Assembly: GCA_949372755.1 (NCBI GenBank)
Contig: CASIBO010000001.1
Location: 124,001 to 188,000 of the forward strand
Length of the DNA: 64,000 nucleotides
Direction: 5' to 3'
Source: UBA9926 sp018645765
GTDB taxonomy: Bacteria; Pseudomonadota; Gammaproteobacteria; Pseudomonadales; Azotimanducaceae
The position numbers and the translations under genes were made by a program. Under the pieces are notes generated by a model. The model was not told the DNA's origin. It did no database searches and worked only from the letters and a program-made list of their open reading frames with translations. Shown here piece after piece: positions 17,703 through 26,556 of the stretch (its first letter is position 1; each line of letters starts with the position of its first letter).

Positions 17703-20367
17703 TATCAGGACCCTCGAGCACATCGGGCGTGGATTGCGAAGCACTGTCAGGCGCGGCACTTAAGGCCGGTGTATCGGAGTCCACTGTCGAGCCATCTTCG
17801 GCGCCTGCTTCAGCATCACCCTCTAGCTCATCTAACTCAGGCTCATCAAAAGAGGCCAGACCCACAAGCGACTCACCCTCACTCAAATTGATCAAACGAA
17901 CGCCTTGCGTATTGCGACCGAGCGTTGAAACCTCATCGACCCGGGTACGCACCATCGTACCCTGATCGCTGATTAGCAGGACTTCAAAGCCCGAGCCGAC
18001 TTGCGCGACGCCAACCAGACTGCCATTACGCTCAGACAGCTTCATCGAAATCACGCCTTGGCCGCCCCGACCAATGACCGAAAATTCTTCAACGGGCGTC
18101 CGCTTGCCGTACCCTTTTTGGCTGGCCAGCAACAACATGCCATCTGCATTAGGGATAATGAGAGATATCACAGCCTCGCTCGCCCGTAGTTTGATCCCAC
18201 GAACCCCACGCGCACTTCGGCCCATCGCACGCACATCTTGCTCTTTAAACCGAATGGCCCGGCCACCCGAGCTGAACAACATCACGTCTGATGCCCCATC
18301 CGTTACCGACGCGCCGATCAAGGTATTGTCATCTTCGAGTTCGATCGCAATCAAACCCGAACTTCTGGGCCTAGCAAAGTCCATTAGCGGTGTTTTCTTA
18401 ACCGTTCCATTGGCCGTTGCCATAAAAATAAACTGATCCTCGCCATAGCCCTCAATTGGCAGCATTGCGGTAATGCGCTCACCCTCGCCGAGGGGTAAAA
18501 TATTAACGACCGGACGACCTCTCGCCGCGCGACTGGCAATTGGGATTTGGAAGGTTCGGAGCCAATATACTTTCCCGCGATCACTAAAGCACAGCAGCGT
18601 GTCATGACTGTTCGTCACCAGCAACTTCTCAATAAAGTCTTCTTCTTTCACCGCACTGGCCGAACGGCCGCGTCCACCGCGCCGTTGCGCTTGATAGTCA
18701 GACAAGGGTTGCGTCTTCGCATAACCGCCGTTTGACAAGGTCACGACCATCTCTTGTGGCGTGATCAAATCCTCCATTGTGAGATCTTCTTGAGATTCGA
18801 CAATCTCAGACCGGCGCTCATCGCCATATTCATCTCTAATTTGAATCAGCTCATCCTTGATCAACCCCATCAAGCGCTCGGGCAGCATCAAGATCTCCAT
18901 CAAATCGGCGATGTTGTCGATAATTTCCCGATACTCTTCCAGCAACTTCTCTTGCTCGAGACCCGTCAAACGATTCAGCCGCATCTCTAGAATAGCTTGG
19001 GCCTGCTCAGGTGACAGAAAGTACAGGCCATCCTCTTTTAACCCATATTGCGGCTCTAAGTTGTCGGGCTTGGCCGCATCCGGACCTGCACGCTCGAGCA
19101 TCTGGGTAACCGTTTCGGAACCCCAAGACCTGGCCAGCAATTTCTCGCGCGCTTCTTGCGCGTCCGCACTGGTTTTAATGAGTTCAATCATCGGATCGAT
19201 ATTGGAGAGCGCCACGGCAAGGCCCTCCAGAACATGGCCTCGGGCCCGGGCACGACGCAGCAAATACACGGTCCGTCGCGTGACAACCTCCCGGCGATGA
19301 ACAATAAAATACTCTAGTACTTGCTTTAGATTCAGTACTCTAGGCTGGTTATCCACCAAGGCAACAAGATTGATCCCGAACACGCTTTGCAGTTGTGTCT
19401 GAGCGTAGAGATTATTCAGGACAACCTCCGGTACAACATCTCGCCGCAGCTCGATCACCAAACGCGTTTCTTTTGCCGACTCATCTCGGAGATCGGTAAT
19501 ACCTTCAACTTTTTTCTCTTTGTGAAGCTCCGCAATTTTTTCAATTAATTTCGAACGATTCACCTGATAGGGGATTTCATGAACGATGATGGTCGACTTA
19601 CCGGTCTTTTCATCGAGGATAATTTCGCATCGAGCCCGCATTTGAACCCGGCCATGTCCTGTTCGGTAGGCCTGAACAATACCGGCTCGGCCATTAATAA
19701 TCGCAGCGGTTGGAAAATCCGGACCTAGGATGTGCTCCATCAATCCATCGACTTCCAGTGTTGAATCATCGATCAAGGCAATCGTGCCATTGATGACTTC
19801 AACCAAATTATGGGGCGGGATGTTCGTCGCAAAGCCAACCGCAATACCGCTTGAGCCGTTGACCAGTAAATTGGGGAATCGCGCCGGCAGCACTTCTGGC
19901 ATCTGCAAGGTGCCGTCGTAATTCTCGACGAAATTAACAGTCTCTTTGTCCAGGTCGGCCATTAACTCGTGGGCGATTTTCGCCATCCGCACTTCCGTGT
20001 AGCGCATCGCTGCGGCCATATCGCCATCAAGCGAACCAAAATTCCCTTGCCCATCAACCAGCGGATACCGCAGCTGCCAGCTCTGAGCCATCCGAACAAT
20101 CGTGTAATACGATGCCGTATCACCATGCGGGTGATACTTACCAATGACGTCCCCGACGATCCGCGCCGACTTCATATAAGGCCGGTTGTACGCATTATTC
20201 TGCTCGCTCATCGCAAACAACACTCGACGATGAACTGGTTTTAAGCCATCCCGAACATCTGGCAAGGCGCGCCCGACGATGACACTCATCGCGTAATCCA
20301 CATAGGATTGCCGCATTTCATCTTCAATGTTAATGGTTCGGATGTCGTCGTGTTCGAAATCGGTCAT
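17695..20367 (-). CDS. gyrA: DNA gyrase subunit A
   Basis: GyrA carries the DNA-breaking tyrosine of gyrase. The 890-aa product has the catalytic Tyr123 in AAMRYTEVRM, the tower and coiled-coil domains, the GyrA box QRRGGRG required for DNA wrapping, and beta-pinwheel blades. It ends in an acidic tail from about residue 840 (DELEGDAEAGAEDG...). The quinolone-determining segment reads HPHGDTASYYTIVRMAQ: Thr84 stands at the E. coli Ser83 position and Tyr88 at the Asp87 position, the latter unusual for a wild-type enzyme. It begins the gyrA-pheA-hisC-tyrA-cmk run. Confidence 0.98.
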   Translation of the reverse strand: MTDFEHDDIRTINIEDEMRQSYVDYAMSVIVGRALPDVRDGLKPVHRRVLFAMSEQNNAYNRPYMKSARIVGDVIGKYHPHGDTASYYTIVRMAQSWQLRYPLVDGQGNFGSLDGDMAAAMRYTEVRMAKIAHELMADLDKETVNFVENYDGTLQMPEVLPARFPNLLVNGSSGIAVGFATNIPPHNLVEVINGTIALIDDSTLEVDGLMEHILGPDFPTAAIINGRAGIVQAYRTGHGRVQMRARCEIILDEKTGKSTIIVHEIPYQVNRSKLIEKIAELHKEKKVEGITDLRDESAKETRLVIELRRDVVPEVVLNNLYAQTQLQSVFGINLVALVDNQPRVLNLKQVLEYFIVHRREVVTRRTVYLLRRARARGHVLEGLAVALSNIDPMIELIKTSADAQEAREKLLARSWGSETVTQMLERAGPDAAKPDNLEPQYGLKEDGLYFLSPEQAQAILEMRLNRLTGLEQEKLLEEYREIIDNIADLMEILMLPERLMGLIKDELIQIRDEYGDERRSEIVESQEDLTMEDLITPQEMVVTLSNGGYAKTQPLSDYQAQRRGGRGRSASAVKEEDFIEKLLVTNSHDTLLCFSDRGKVYWLRTFQIPIASRAARGRPVVNILPLGEGERITAMLPIEGYGEDQFIFMATANGTVKKTPLMDFARPRSSGLIAIELEDDNTLIGASVTDGASDVMLFSSGGRAIRFKEQDVRAMGRSARGVRGIKLRASEAVISLIIPNADGMLLLASQKGYGKRTPVEEFSVIGRGGQGVISMKLSERNGSLVGVAQVGSGFEVLLISDQGTMVRTRVDEVSTLGRNTQGVRLINLSEGESLVGLASFDEPELDELEGDAEAGAEDGSTVDSDTPALSAAPDSASQSTPDVLEGPDSD

Positions 20368-21123
20368 GGTTACGCTTTCTTCTTTTAAAAATTGTTCCGA
20401 AGGCCTGCCTTAGCGATGGCTTTCGACGTATTTACCAGCGCGCCTAACTTCCAGCACACCTTTCATTTCTGGCGCATCGCTCAAGCGACGCACCCGTTAG
20501 GCAATGTTATTTTTTTAATTTCTACGCGTTATTACTTACCCATTAACGTCTTTATCTTGTTTCGTGGCGCACTGTTTTTTTTGTACTGCTTGCGAGTGCG
20601 CTGAGTTACTCGCGCTGCCTGCTTGAGTATCACCACCCAGCATGACCGACACCCTCACACGCGCTCTGAGACCTGTTGGGCTCACTTTTCAGCTTATTTT
20701 TAAGCCCCGTTTTAGTGTCCGTGCTTTGAAACCCGTACTTTCAAAATCCGCGCCTTTGAAATCCGTGCTTTGAAATCCGTGTTTTACCGCCAATGTTTTA
20801 GCTTCAGGCTATTAATTTCGGTTTTTTGGATTGGCATTGAACGGCTTTTATGAGCTTTAAAAACTGGACGGGAATCATTTTAATTCTTTCGGTTTGAGAC
20901 CCAATAATCACCCAATCGCAAAATCAGCCTGCAATAACCCTCCCCCAAAAAAAACCTTACTCAAGGCCCCACGCTGAAGAGAATTCTAGCACAATACCAC
21001 CTAAAAACCTACCGAACGCAGAGCCGCTTGCGCGATGCAAGTCGTTGTATTTATTAGTTTTTAATTGGCGGTATTGACGGTAAACTAAAAGCCATCACAA
21101 GGCGTGGAAAAGGACTCGACAGC
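20368..21123. other. 756-base divergent intergenic region between gyrA and mtaD
   Basis: I see no credible gene. The region must contain the divergent promoters of gyrA and mtaD. It is T-rich on the plus strand near gyrA and carries a run of imperfect 14-15 base repeats at 20718-20785. An AAGGA ribosome-binding site precedes mtaD. A TTGACG lies at about 21073 but lacks a good -10 partner. Part could encode a structured gyrA leader or a small RNA; I cannot support either. Confidence 0.5.
20718..20785. repeat. Imperfect tandem repeat, unit 14-15 bp, about 4.6 copies
   Basis: Copies start at 20718, 20732, 20747, 20762 and 20776, with consensus TCCGTGCTTTGAAA (variants CCCGTACTTTCAAAA and TCCGCGCCTTTGAAA). 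The spacing drifts by one base. It lies about 350 bases upstream of gyrA. This could be slippage-derived sequence or a set of protein-binding sites. Confidence 0.75.
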
Positions 21124-22440
21124 ATGGCCAATCTTGAGCGCCTACAACCTCAATGGATGCTGCCCATCCGCCCGAGCACGACACTTCTTATGGATCATGA
21201 TTTGATCCATCAAAGCGGTCAGATCATTGATATTCTGCCCCGTGAGACAGCGGGTCAAGACTATCCGCTCGCCACCTGTCTGCCGCTGCCCGGCAAGGTG
21301 CTCATGCCGGGACTCGTTAACTGTCATGGTCATGCTGCCATGACACTGTTACGCGGCTATGCCGATGACTACAAACTCATGACCTGGCTCAATGATTATA
21401 TTTGGCCCGTCGAGGCCAAGGTGGTGAGCCCAGAATTCGTCGAAGCCGGCGCCTGGCTCGCAGCAACCGAAATGGTACAGTCCGGTACAACCTGCGCCGC
21501 TGACAGTTATTTTTTCCCTGAATCAACCGTCAGGGGGTTCGCAAGGGTCGGTGTGCGCAGTCAAATCACAACGCCGATCTTGAATTTCCCAAGTGCCTGG
21601 GCAGATTCCGAACGACATCATCTCGATAAAAGCCTCAATTTCTTTGAATGGGCTGCCGGGCGACCGAATTTAACCACCGGTTTCGCGCCACACGCCCCCT
21701 ACACTGTCTCAGATTCCGGCTTCGAGCAAATCCTTCGGTATAGCACCGATCTCGATCTAATGGTGCATCTTCACTTGCATGAATCAAAAGAGGAAATCAC
21801 CCTGCACCAAGCGCAAAGCGGCAACCGTCCTTTAGCAAGACTACAGGCATTAGGCCTGATCAATTCACATCTTCAAGCCGTGCACATGACGGACCTCACA
21901 GAGAACGAGATCGACCACCTGGCCGCTGCAGAGGTTCGTATTGCGCACTGCCCGGAATCCAACCTAAAACTCGCCAGCGGCATCTGTCCCACGCACGCTC
22001 TAATCAAAAATGGCCTCATCGTCGGGCTCGGCACCGATGGCGCGGCCAGCAATAACGATCTAGATATGTTTCAAGAGCTCCGTGCTGCGGCAATGCTCGC
22101 CAAAGTTACCAGTGGCGACCCAACCGCCTTGGATGCCTTCAGCGCACTCGAAATGGCAACCCTCGGCGGCGCCAAATTTCTAGGGTTAGCAGACCTGATT
22201 GGCAGCCTAGAGCCCGGAAAAGCCGCCGATATGATTGCCGTTGATCTGAGCGACATTCGACATCAGCCGGTGTATCATCCGATTTCTCAATTGGCCTACA
22301 CCGCAACCGGACAAGATGTCACGCATACTTGGGTTGCAGGTCAGTTGTTGTATGCAGAACGACAGCACAACTCGTCAGATGTCACCGCGCTCACCGCTGA
22401 GGTTGCCCGCTGGCAAGTCAAAATCCAAGGGATGTCATGA
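21124..22440 (+). CDS. mtaD: 5-methylthioadenosine/S-adenosylhomocysteine deaminase
   Basis: MtaD deaminates methylthioadenosine (and SAH) in purine/methionine salvage. The 438-aa amidohydrolase has the metal-binding NCHGHAAMTLLRG (HxH), HLHLHES, AHCPESNLKLASG and LGTDGAASNNDLD motifs in the right order. The start ATG follows AAGGA. The stop overlaps the ubiG ATG (ATGA). In Pseudomonas the same gene precedes ubiG and a phosphoglycolate phosphatase-like gene. Confidence 0.92.
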   Translation: MANLERLQPQWMLPIRPSTTLLMDHDLIHQSGQIIDILPRETAGQDYPLATCLPLPGKVLMPGLVNCHGHAAMTLLRGYADDYKLMTWLNDYIWPVEAKVVSPEFVEAGAWLAATEMVQSGTTCAADSYFFPESTVRGFARVGVRSQITTPILNFPSAWADSERHHLDKSLNFFEWAAGRPNLTTGFAPHAPYTVSDSGFEQILRYSTDLDLMVHLHLHESKEEITLHQAQSGNRPLARLQALGLINSHLQAVHMTDLTENEIDHLAAAEVRIAHCPESNLKLASGICPTHALIKNGLIVGLGTDGAASNNDLDMFQELRAAAMLAKVTSGDPTALDAFSALEMATLGGAKFLGLADLIGSLEPGKAADMIAVDLSDIRHQPVYHPISQLAYTATGQDVTHTWVAGQLLYAERQHNSSDVTALTAEVARWQVKIQGMS

Positions 22441-23153
22441 CCACCTCAGAGAACGTTGATCCAGTCGAAATTCAGAAGTTCGAGGACATGGCGCGCCGCT
22501 GGTGGGATCCTCTTAGCGAATTCAAACCGTTGCATGCCATCAACCCACTCCGCATGACGTATATCGCTGAACGCGCCGAACTCGCTGGCAAGCGCGTACT
22601 CGACATCGGCTGCGGCGGAGGCTTATTGACAGAGGCCTTGGCAACAGCGGGCGCCTCGGTCACGGGCATCGATATGGGCACTTTGCCATTACAAGTTGCC
22701 AAGCTCCACCAACACGAGTCCAATCTTGAGATTGAGTATCTTCAGTGCACCGCAGAAGATTATGCTGCGCAGCACGCAGGCACGTTTGACGTTGTGACCT
22801 GTCTTGAAATGTTGGAGCACGTACCCGACCCTGGCTCCGTCATCAACGCCTGCGCGAAGCTTTTAAAGCCTGGGGGCGATCTATTTCTGTCAACCATCAA
22901 TCGCAATCCGAAGTCTTACCTGTTTGCGATCATCGGCGCCGAATACCTCCTACAGCTATTACCCAGGGGCACCCACGACTACCAAAAGTTCATCCGGCCC
23001 TCAGAGCTCGCCAGCAGCCTTCGAACCCACCAGTTTGATCTGCGGGACCTTAAGGGCATGACCTACAACCCGATCACACAGCATTATGCTTTGGGCGGGG
23101 ACACGGATGTTAACTACCTGATGCACGCGTGTTATGAACCCAATGCGCTTTAA
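22437..23153 (+). CDS. ubiG: Ubiquinone biosynthesis O-methyltransferase
   Basis: UbiG performs both O-methylations in ubiquinone synthesis using S-adenosylmethionine. The 238-aa product has MARRWWDPLSEFKPLHAINPLR at the N-terminus (family signature split here as MARRWWD and FKPLHAINPLR), SAM motif I VLDIGCGGGLLTEALA, LEMLEHVPDP and LSTINRNPKSYLFAIIGAEY. It suggests aerobic respiration. It is translationally coupled to mtaD and overlaps yciK by 20 bases. Confidence 0.96.
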   Translation: MTTSENVDPVEIQKFEDMARRWWDPLSEFKPLHAINPLRMTYIAERAELAGKRVLDIGCGGGLLTEALATAGASVTGIDMGTLPLQVAKLHQHESNLEIEYLQCTAEDYAAQHAGTFDVVTCLEMLEHVPDPGSVINACAKLLKPGGDLFLSTINRNPKSYLFAIIGAEYLLQLLPRGTHDYQKFIRPSELASSLRTHQFDLRDLKGMTYNPITQHYALGGDTDVNYLMHACYEPNAL

Positions 23154-23916
23154 AGCTGAGCCGAATAGCTTTGCTGGCCGCGTCATTTTGATTACCGGCG
23201 CCACCTCAGGCATCGGGCGAAGCCTGGCGCTGGGCATCGCGCAGCTTGGCGCGACCGTTCTGTTGTTAGGCCGTGACGTTGCAGCGCTTGAAACGCTGTT
23301 TGATGAGATCAAAGCAAGCGACTATCCCGAACCCGGGATCGTGCCGTTCGATCTGAGTCAAGAAGACCCCGAGCGGCTTAACGCCCTAAAGCAAGTCATT
23401 AGCGAACGCTATGGCGCCTTGCACGGCCTCATTCATAATGCTGCGATTCTCGGTGACCGTGTCCCATTTGAACATTACAAAATGACCACCTGGGCTCAGG
23501 TATTCCGCACGAACTTCGAAGCCCCAGTTGCCATGACCCAAGCCCTTCTCCCCCTGCTTCAGCAATCACAGAGTGGCGCACTGGTTTTTACGAGCTCGAG
23601 TGTTGGTTACTCGCCCAGAGCCTATTGGGGCGCCTATGCTGCCTCAAAATATGCATTGGAGGGCGTTGCGACCTTGCTTAGTGAAGAACTCGAAAACACT
23701 TCAGATATTCGTGTAAGCGTCGTGAACCCTGGCGCCACCCGGACGGCAATGCGCCAAGCGGCGTTTCCCTCTGAAGACCCAGAGACCGTTAAACCGCCAG
23801 AGGATCTCGTTGCACTTTACGCCTACCTGCTAAGCCCTACGTCAGATGCGCCGCGCGGCCACCGCTTTCAAAGTGACGGCCATCATCAACCGCTCGAGCG
23901 CCGTGCTAACGATTAG
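23134..23916 (+). CDS. yciK: YciK-family short-chain dehydrogenase/reductase
   Basis: A 260-aa classical SDR with the NAD(P) motif TGATSGIGRSLA (residues 21-32), the catalytic Ser in FTSSSVGYSPRAY and the YxxxK pair in YAASKYALEG. Its substrate is unknown; E. coli YciK is likewise uncharacterised. The start at 23134 (MNPMRF) overlaps the ubiG end by 20 bases; an alternative ATG at 23143 is possible. It converges on rluB with an 11-base overlap. Confidence 0.88.
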   Translation: MNPMRFKAEPNSFAGRVILITGATSGIGRSLALGIAQLGATVLLLGRDVAALETLFDEIKASDYPEPGIVPFDLSQEDPERLNALKQVISERYGALHGLIHNAAILGDRVPFEHYKMTTWAQVFRTNFEAPVAMTQALLPLLQQSQSGALVFTSSSVGYSPRAYWGAYAASKYALEGVATLLSEELENTSDIRVSVVNPGATRTAMRQAAFPSEDPETVKPPEDLVALYAYLLSPTSDAPRGHRFQSDGHHQPLERRAND

Positions 23917-24679
23917 ACCGACCTTTGCGCGGCTGCGTGATTGGCGGGGGCGTTAGTCCGCCCAGTACGTAAAGATCCTGCTCGTCTTTACCAAGGATCT
24001 CACTGTAGCGACCCGACTTTACCGCGGCAGGAATAAAGAAACTACCAAAACGCACCCGCTTTAGCCGACTTACCGTCAGCCCTTGGGATTCGAATAACCG
24101 CCGAACTTCCCGGTTGCGGCCCTCGGTCAAAGCTACGTAGTACCATTGATTTGCCCCGGACTCGTCCCGACCCTTTCGGATGTCAGAGAATTTGGCCACG
24201 CCGTCTTCCAACAAAACGCCCTCGGTCAAGGCCTGCAACTGCTCGTCGCTCACATCACCCAAGACCCGTGCCGCATACTCACGATCAATATTACTACGAG
24301 GGTGCATTAGCCGATTGGCCAACTCACCATCGGTGGTTAAGAGCAGAAGCCCACTGGTATTAAAATCGAGCCGGCCCACAGAAATCCAACGTTGGTTATT
24401 CAGCTTTGGTAGCCGATTGAAAACCGTTGGACGCCCTTCCGGGTCATCCCGAGTGCAGATTTGGCCCGTCGGTTTGTTGTAGAGCAAATGCCGATGTTTT
24501 TGGGCGACCTGCATAATCGCCTTACCATCAACCACAATCTTATCTTCAATCCCAGCGCGATCGCCGATGGTTGCAACCTGACCGTTCACCATCACCCGGC
24601 CGGCCTCGATCCAAGCCTCCATCGTTCGGCGACTGCCAAAACCCACGTTTGCCAACACTTTTTGCAGTTTTTCAGTCAT
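23906..24679 (-). CDS. rluB: 23S rRNA pseudouridine synthase (RluB type)
   Basis: This enzyme makes pseudouridine 2605 of 23S rRNA. The 257-aa product has an N-terminal S4 RNA-binding domain (KLQKVLANVGFGSRRTMEAWI) and the RsuA/RluB catalytic loop GRLDFNTSGLLLLTTDGELANRL with the catalytic Asp, then EGRNREVRRLFESQG. It is shorter than E. coli RluB because it lacks most of the basic C-terminal tail. Placement after scpB matches many proteobacteria. Confidence 0.93.
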   Translation of the reverse strand: MTEKLQKVLANVGFGSRRTMEAWIEAGRVMVNGQVATIGDRAGIEDKIVVDGKAIMQVAQKHRHLLYNKPTGQICTRDDPEGRPTVFNRLPKLNNQRWISVGRLDFNTSGLLLLTTDGELANRLMHPRSNIDREYAARVLGDVSDEQLQALTEGVLLEDGVAKFSDIRKGRDESGANQWYYVALTEGRNREVRRLFESQGLTVSRLKRVRFGSFFIPAAVKSGRYSEILGKDEQDLYVLGGLTPPPITQPRKGRSNR

Positions 24680-24703
24680 CTCGGCCGCGCCTGTATGTTG
24701 GTC

Positions 24704-25681
24704 TTAATGGGGCGTATCGTCGTCATCAGCTCCCTCCGCAAAGGCCGCTTTCAGGATATCTGCGTTTGTATCCCCCTCTGATGCAGTGGCGATTTCCGGG
24801 GCTTCAACGGAGGACTGCTCGCCACTTTCCGAGGTGTCCGAGGACCCAGCATTGGCTAAATTATCGTGATCGTCAGAGGAGCGGTCATCGATGAGCAGGG
24901 CATCCTTTGCAACCCCAGTTTCGTCTTCGCTGACTGTTTCGTCATCGGCATCATTGTCATCTGAGTCGTCGTCATCGTCCAGAACCGGCGGCGCCATTAC
25001 GCGACGAATATTTTCTCGAATGGTGTCAACGGTGGTTGCAACCTCATCGAGATCTGTGTCTTCAAAGATCTCAGCCTCAACATCCTCATCGCTCAGGACG
25101 ATGGTTTTCATTTCAATCAGAGGCTCATCCAAGTCCAAACGACTTGTCATCTCATCGAGATCTCGAATTTCTGATAGGGTCGGCAATTCATCCAGATTCG
25201 CCAAATTGAAATAATCCAAGAAACTTTTGGTTGTTGCGTACATTGCAGGCCGGCCAGGCACATCGCGATGGCCCACGATCCGAATCCATTCCCGCTCGAG
25301 CAGGCTTCGAATAATATTTGTTGAAACCGCAACGCCTCGAACCTCTTCGATATCGCCACGGGTAATCGGCTGTTTGTAGGCAATCAAAGCAAGCGTTTCA
25401 AGCAAAGCACGGGTATAACGCTGAGGGCGCTCTTCCCAAAGGCGACTCACCCATTCACCGTATTCGCTGCGAACTTGAAATCGATAACCACTGGCAAGTT
25501 TCTTCAGCTCGAAGCCTCGACCATCACAATCGGCTTCAATCTCTTCTAAGACTCCGCGGACCTCGTCTCGGGTGGGCGGGTCCATTTCGAACAACGACAT
25601 CAAATTATCGAGCGATAATGGGCTTTCCGAGGCCATGATCGCGCCTTCAATAATTTGCTTTAATTTCATTTCCAAAGTCAT
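24704..25681 (-). CDS. scpB: Segregation and condensation protein B with acidic C-terminal tail
   Basis: ScpB joins ScpA and SMC in chromosome condensation. The first ~190 residues hold two winged-helix domains (IEGAIMASESPLSLDNLMSLFE; TRALLETLALIAYKQPITRGDIEEVRGVAVS; DVPGRPAMYATTKSFLDYFN). From about residue 195 to 325 the protein is an extended, highly acidic and Ser/Asp-rich tail (runs such as DDDDDSDDNDADDE). The start overlaps the scpA stop by 4 bases (ATGA). Confidence 0.95.
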   Translation of the reverse strand: MTLEMKLKQIIEGAIMASESPLSLDNLMSLFEMDPPTRDEVRGVLEEIEADCDGRGFELKKLASGYRFQVRSEYGEWVSRLWEERPQRYTRALLETLALIAYKQPITRGDIEEVRGVAVSTNIIRSLLEREWIRIVGHRDVPGRPAMYATTKSFLDYFNLANLDELPTLSEIRDLDEMTSRLDLDEPLIEMKTIVLSDEDVEAEIFEDTDLDEVATTVDTIRENIRRVMAPPVLDDDDDSDDNDADDETVSEDETGVAKDALLIDDRSSDDHDNLANAGSSDTSESGEQSSVEAPEIATASEGDTNADILKAAFAEGADDDDTPH

Positions 25682-26556
25682 AAATTTTGCTCTGCGTTGT
25701 CATCCTCGACCGTCGCCATCCGAAGCCGGATGTGAATGGGCGCAAACGGTTCGGTCTGAACCAGTTCGATCAAAGATTCTTTAATCAACTCCAGCATCGC
25801 GATGAAGGTCACGACGACGCCCGCTCGACCTTCTTCAATACTGAACAACTCAATAAAAGGTTGGTACTGATCCCCACGCGCTTGAATTCTATCCAAGATA
25901 TGTGACATGCGTGCTCGCGTCGACAACGGCTCAAGATTGATCTGATGACTGGCATTTTGATCAGTACGACGCAAAACACCGCCCAGTGCCACCAGCAATT
26001 CCTGAAGCGCAACATCTGGCAACGGCTTCGGCCGAGTCGACACGGGCGCATCCGCGTTAGCGACCCAGAAATCTCGGTTAGATCTTGGTAATTCATCGAG
26101 ATTCAGCGCCGCCGTTTTAAACTGCTCATACTCTTGCAACCGACGAATCAGCTCAGCTCTCGGATCATCCTCTTCTGCTTCGCCCAATGTCTGTCGAGGC
26201 AAAAGCATCCGAGATTTAATTTCAGCGAGCATTGCGGCCATCACCAGATACTCCGCAGCCAGCTCAAACTGCAGCTCCGTCATCAAATCAATGTATTGCA
26301 TGTACTGTTGCGTGATGTCCGCGACACGAATATCTAAGATATCCAGATTCTGCCGTTTGATGAGATACAACAGAAGGTCAAGGGGTCCTTCGAATGCCTC
26401 GAGGAACACTTCAAGGGCGTCGGGTGGAATGTACAGATCATCTGGCAAAGCCGTGTAGGGCACACCCGCGACCAGCGCCAACTCACTTTGTTTACGCAAG
26501 GCCGGCAGCAACGGCGATGCTGCGGAATCGTTTTCTGCCAGATCCGACGCATCCAT
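25678..26556 (-). CDS. scpA: Segregation and condensation protein A
   Basis: ScpA is the kleisin that bridges SMC heads. The 292-aa product carries FEGPLDLLLYLIKRQNLDILDIRVADITQQYMQYI in its N-terminal region, LAAEYLVMAAMLAEIKSRMLLP, and a C-terminal winged-helix segment ending FAPIHIRLR. Its ATG overlaps the trpS stop by 1 base and its stop overlaps scpB, so trpS-scpA-scpB-rluB form one unit. An smc gene is not in the window; MukBEF-carrying enterobacteria lack this pair, which argues for a non-enterobacterial lineage. Confidence 0.95.
   Translation of the reverse strand: MDASDLAENDSAASPLLPALRKQSELALVAGVPYTALPDDLYIPPDALEVFLEAFEGPLDLLLYLIKRQNLDILDIRVADITQQYMQYIDLMTELQFELAAEYLVMAAMLAEIKSRMLLPRQTLGEAEEDDPRAELIRRLQEYEQFKTAALNLDELPRSNRDFWVANADAPVSTRPKPLPDVALQELLVALGGVLRRTDQNASHQINLEPLSTRARMSHILDRIQARGDQYQPFIELFSIEEGRAGVVVTFIAMLELIKESLIELVQTEPFAPIHIRLRMATVEDDNAEQNL

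Noticed and set aside
17703..17759. Earlier pheA start at 17759
   Set aside because: It would extend 57 bases further into gyrA with residues not found in chorismate mutase domains, while the GTG has a ribosome-binding site.
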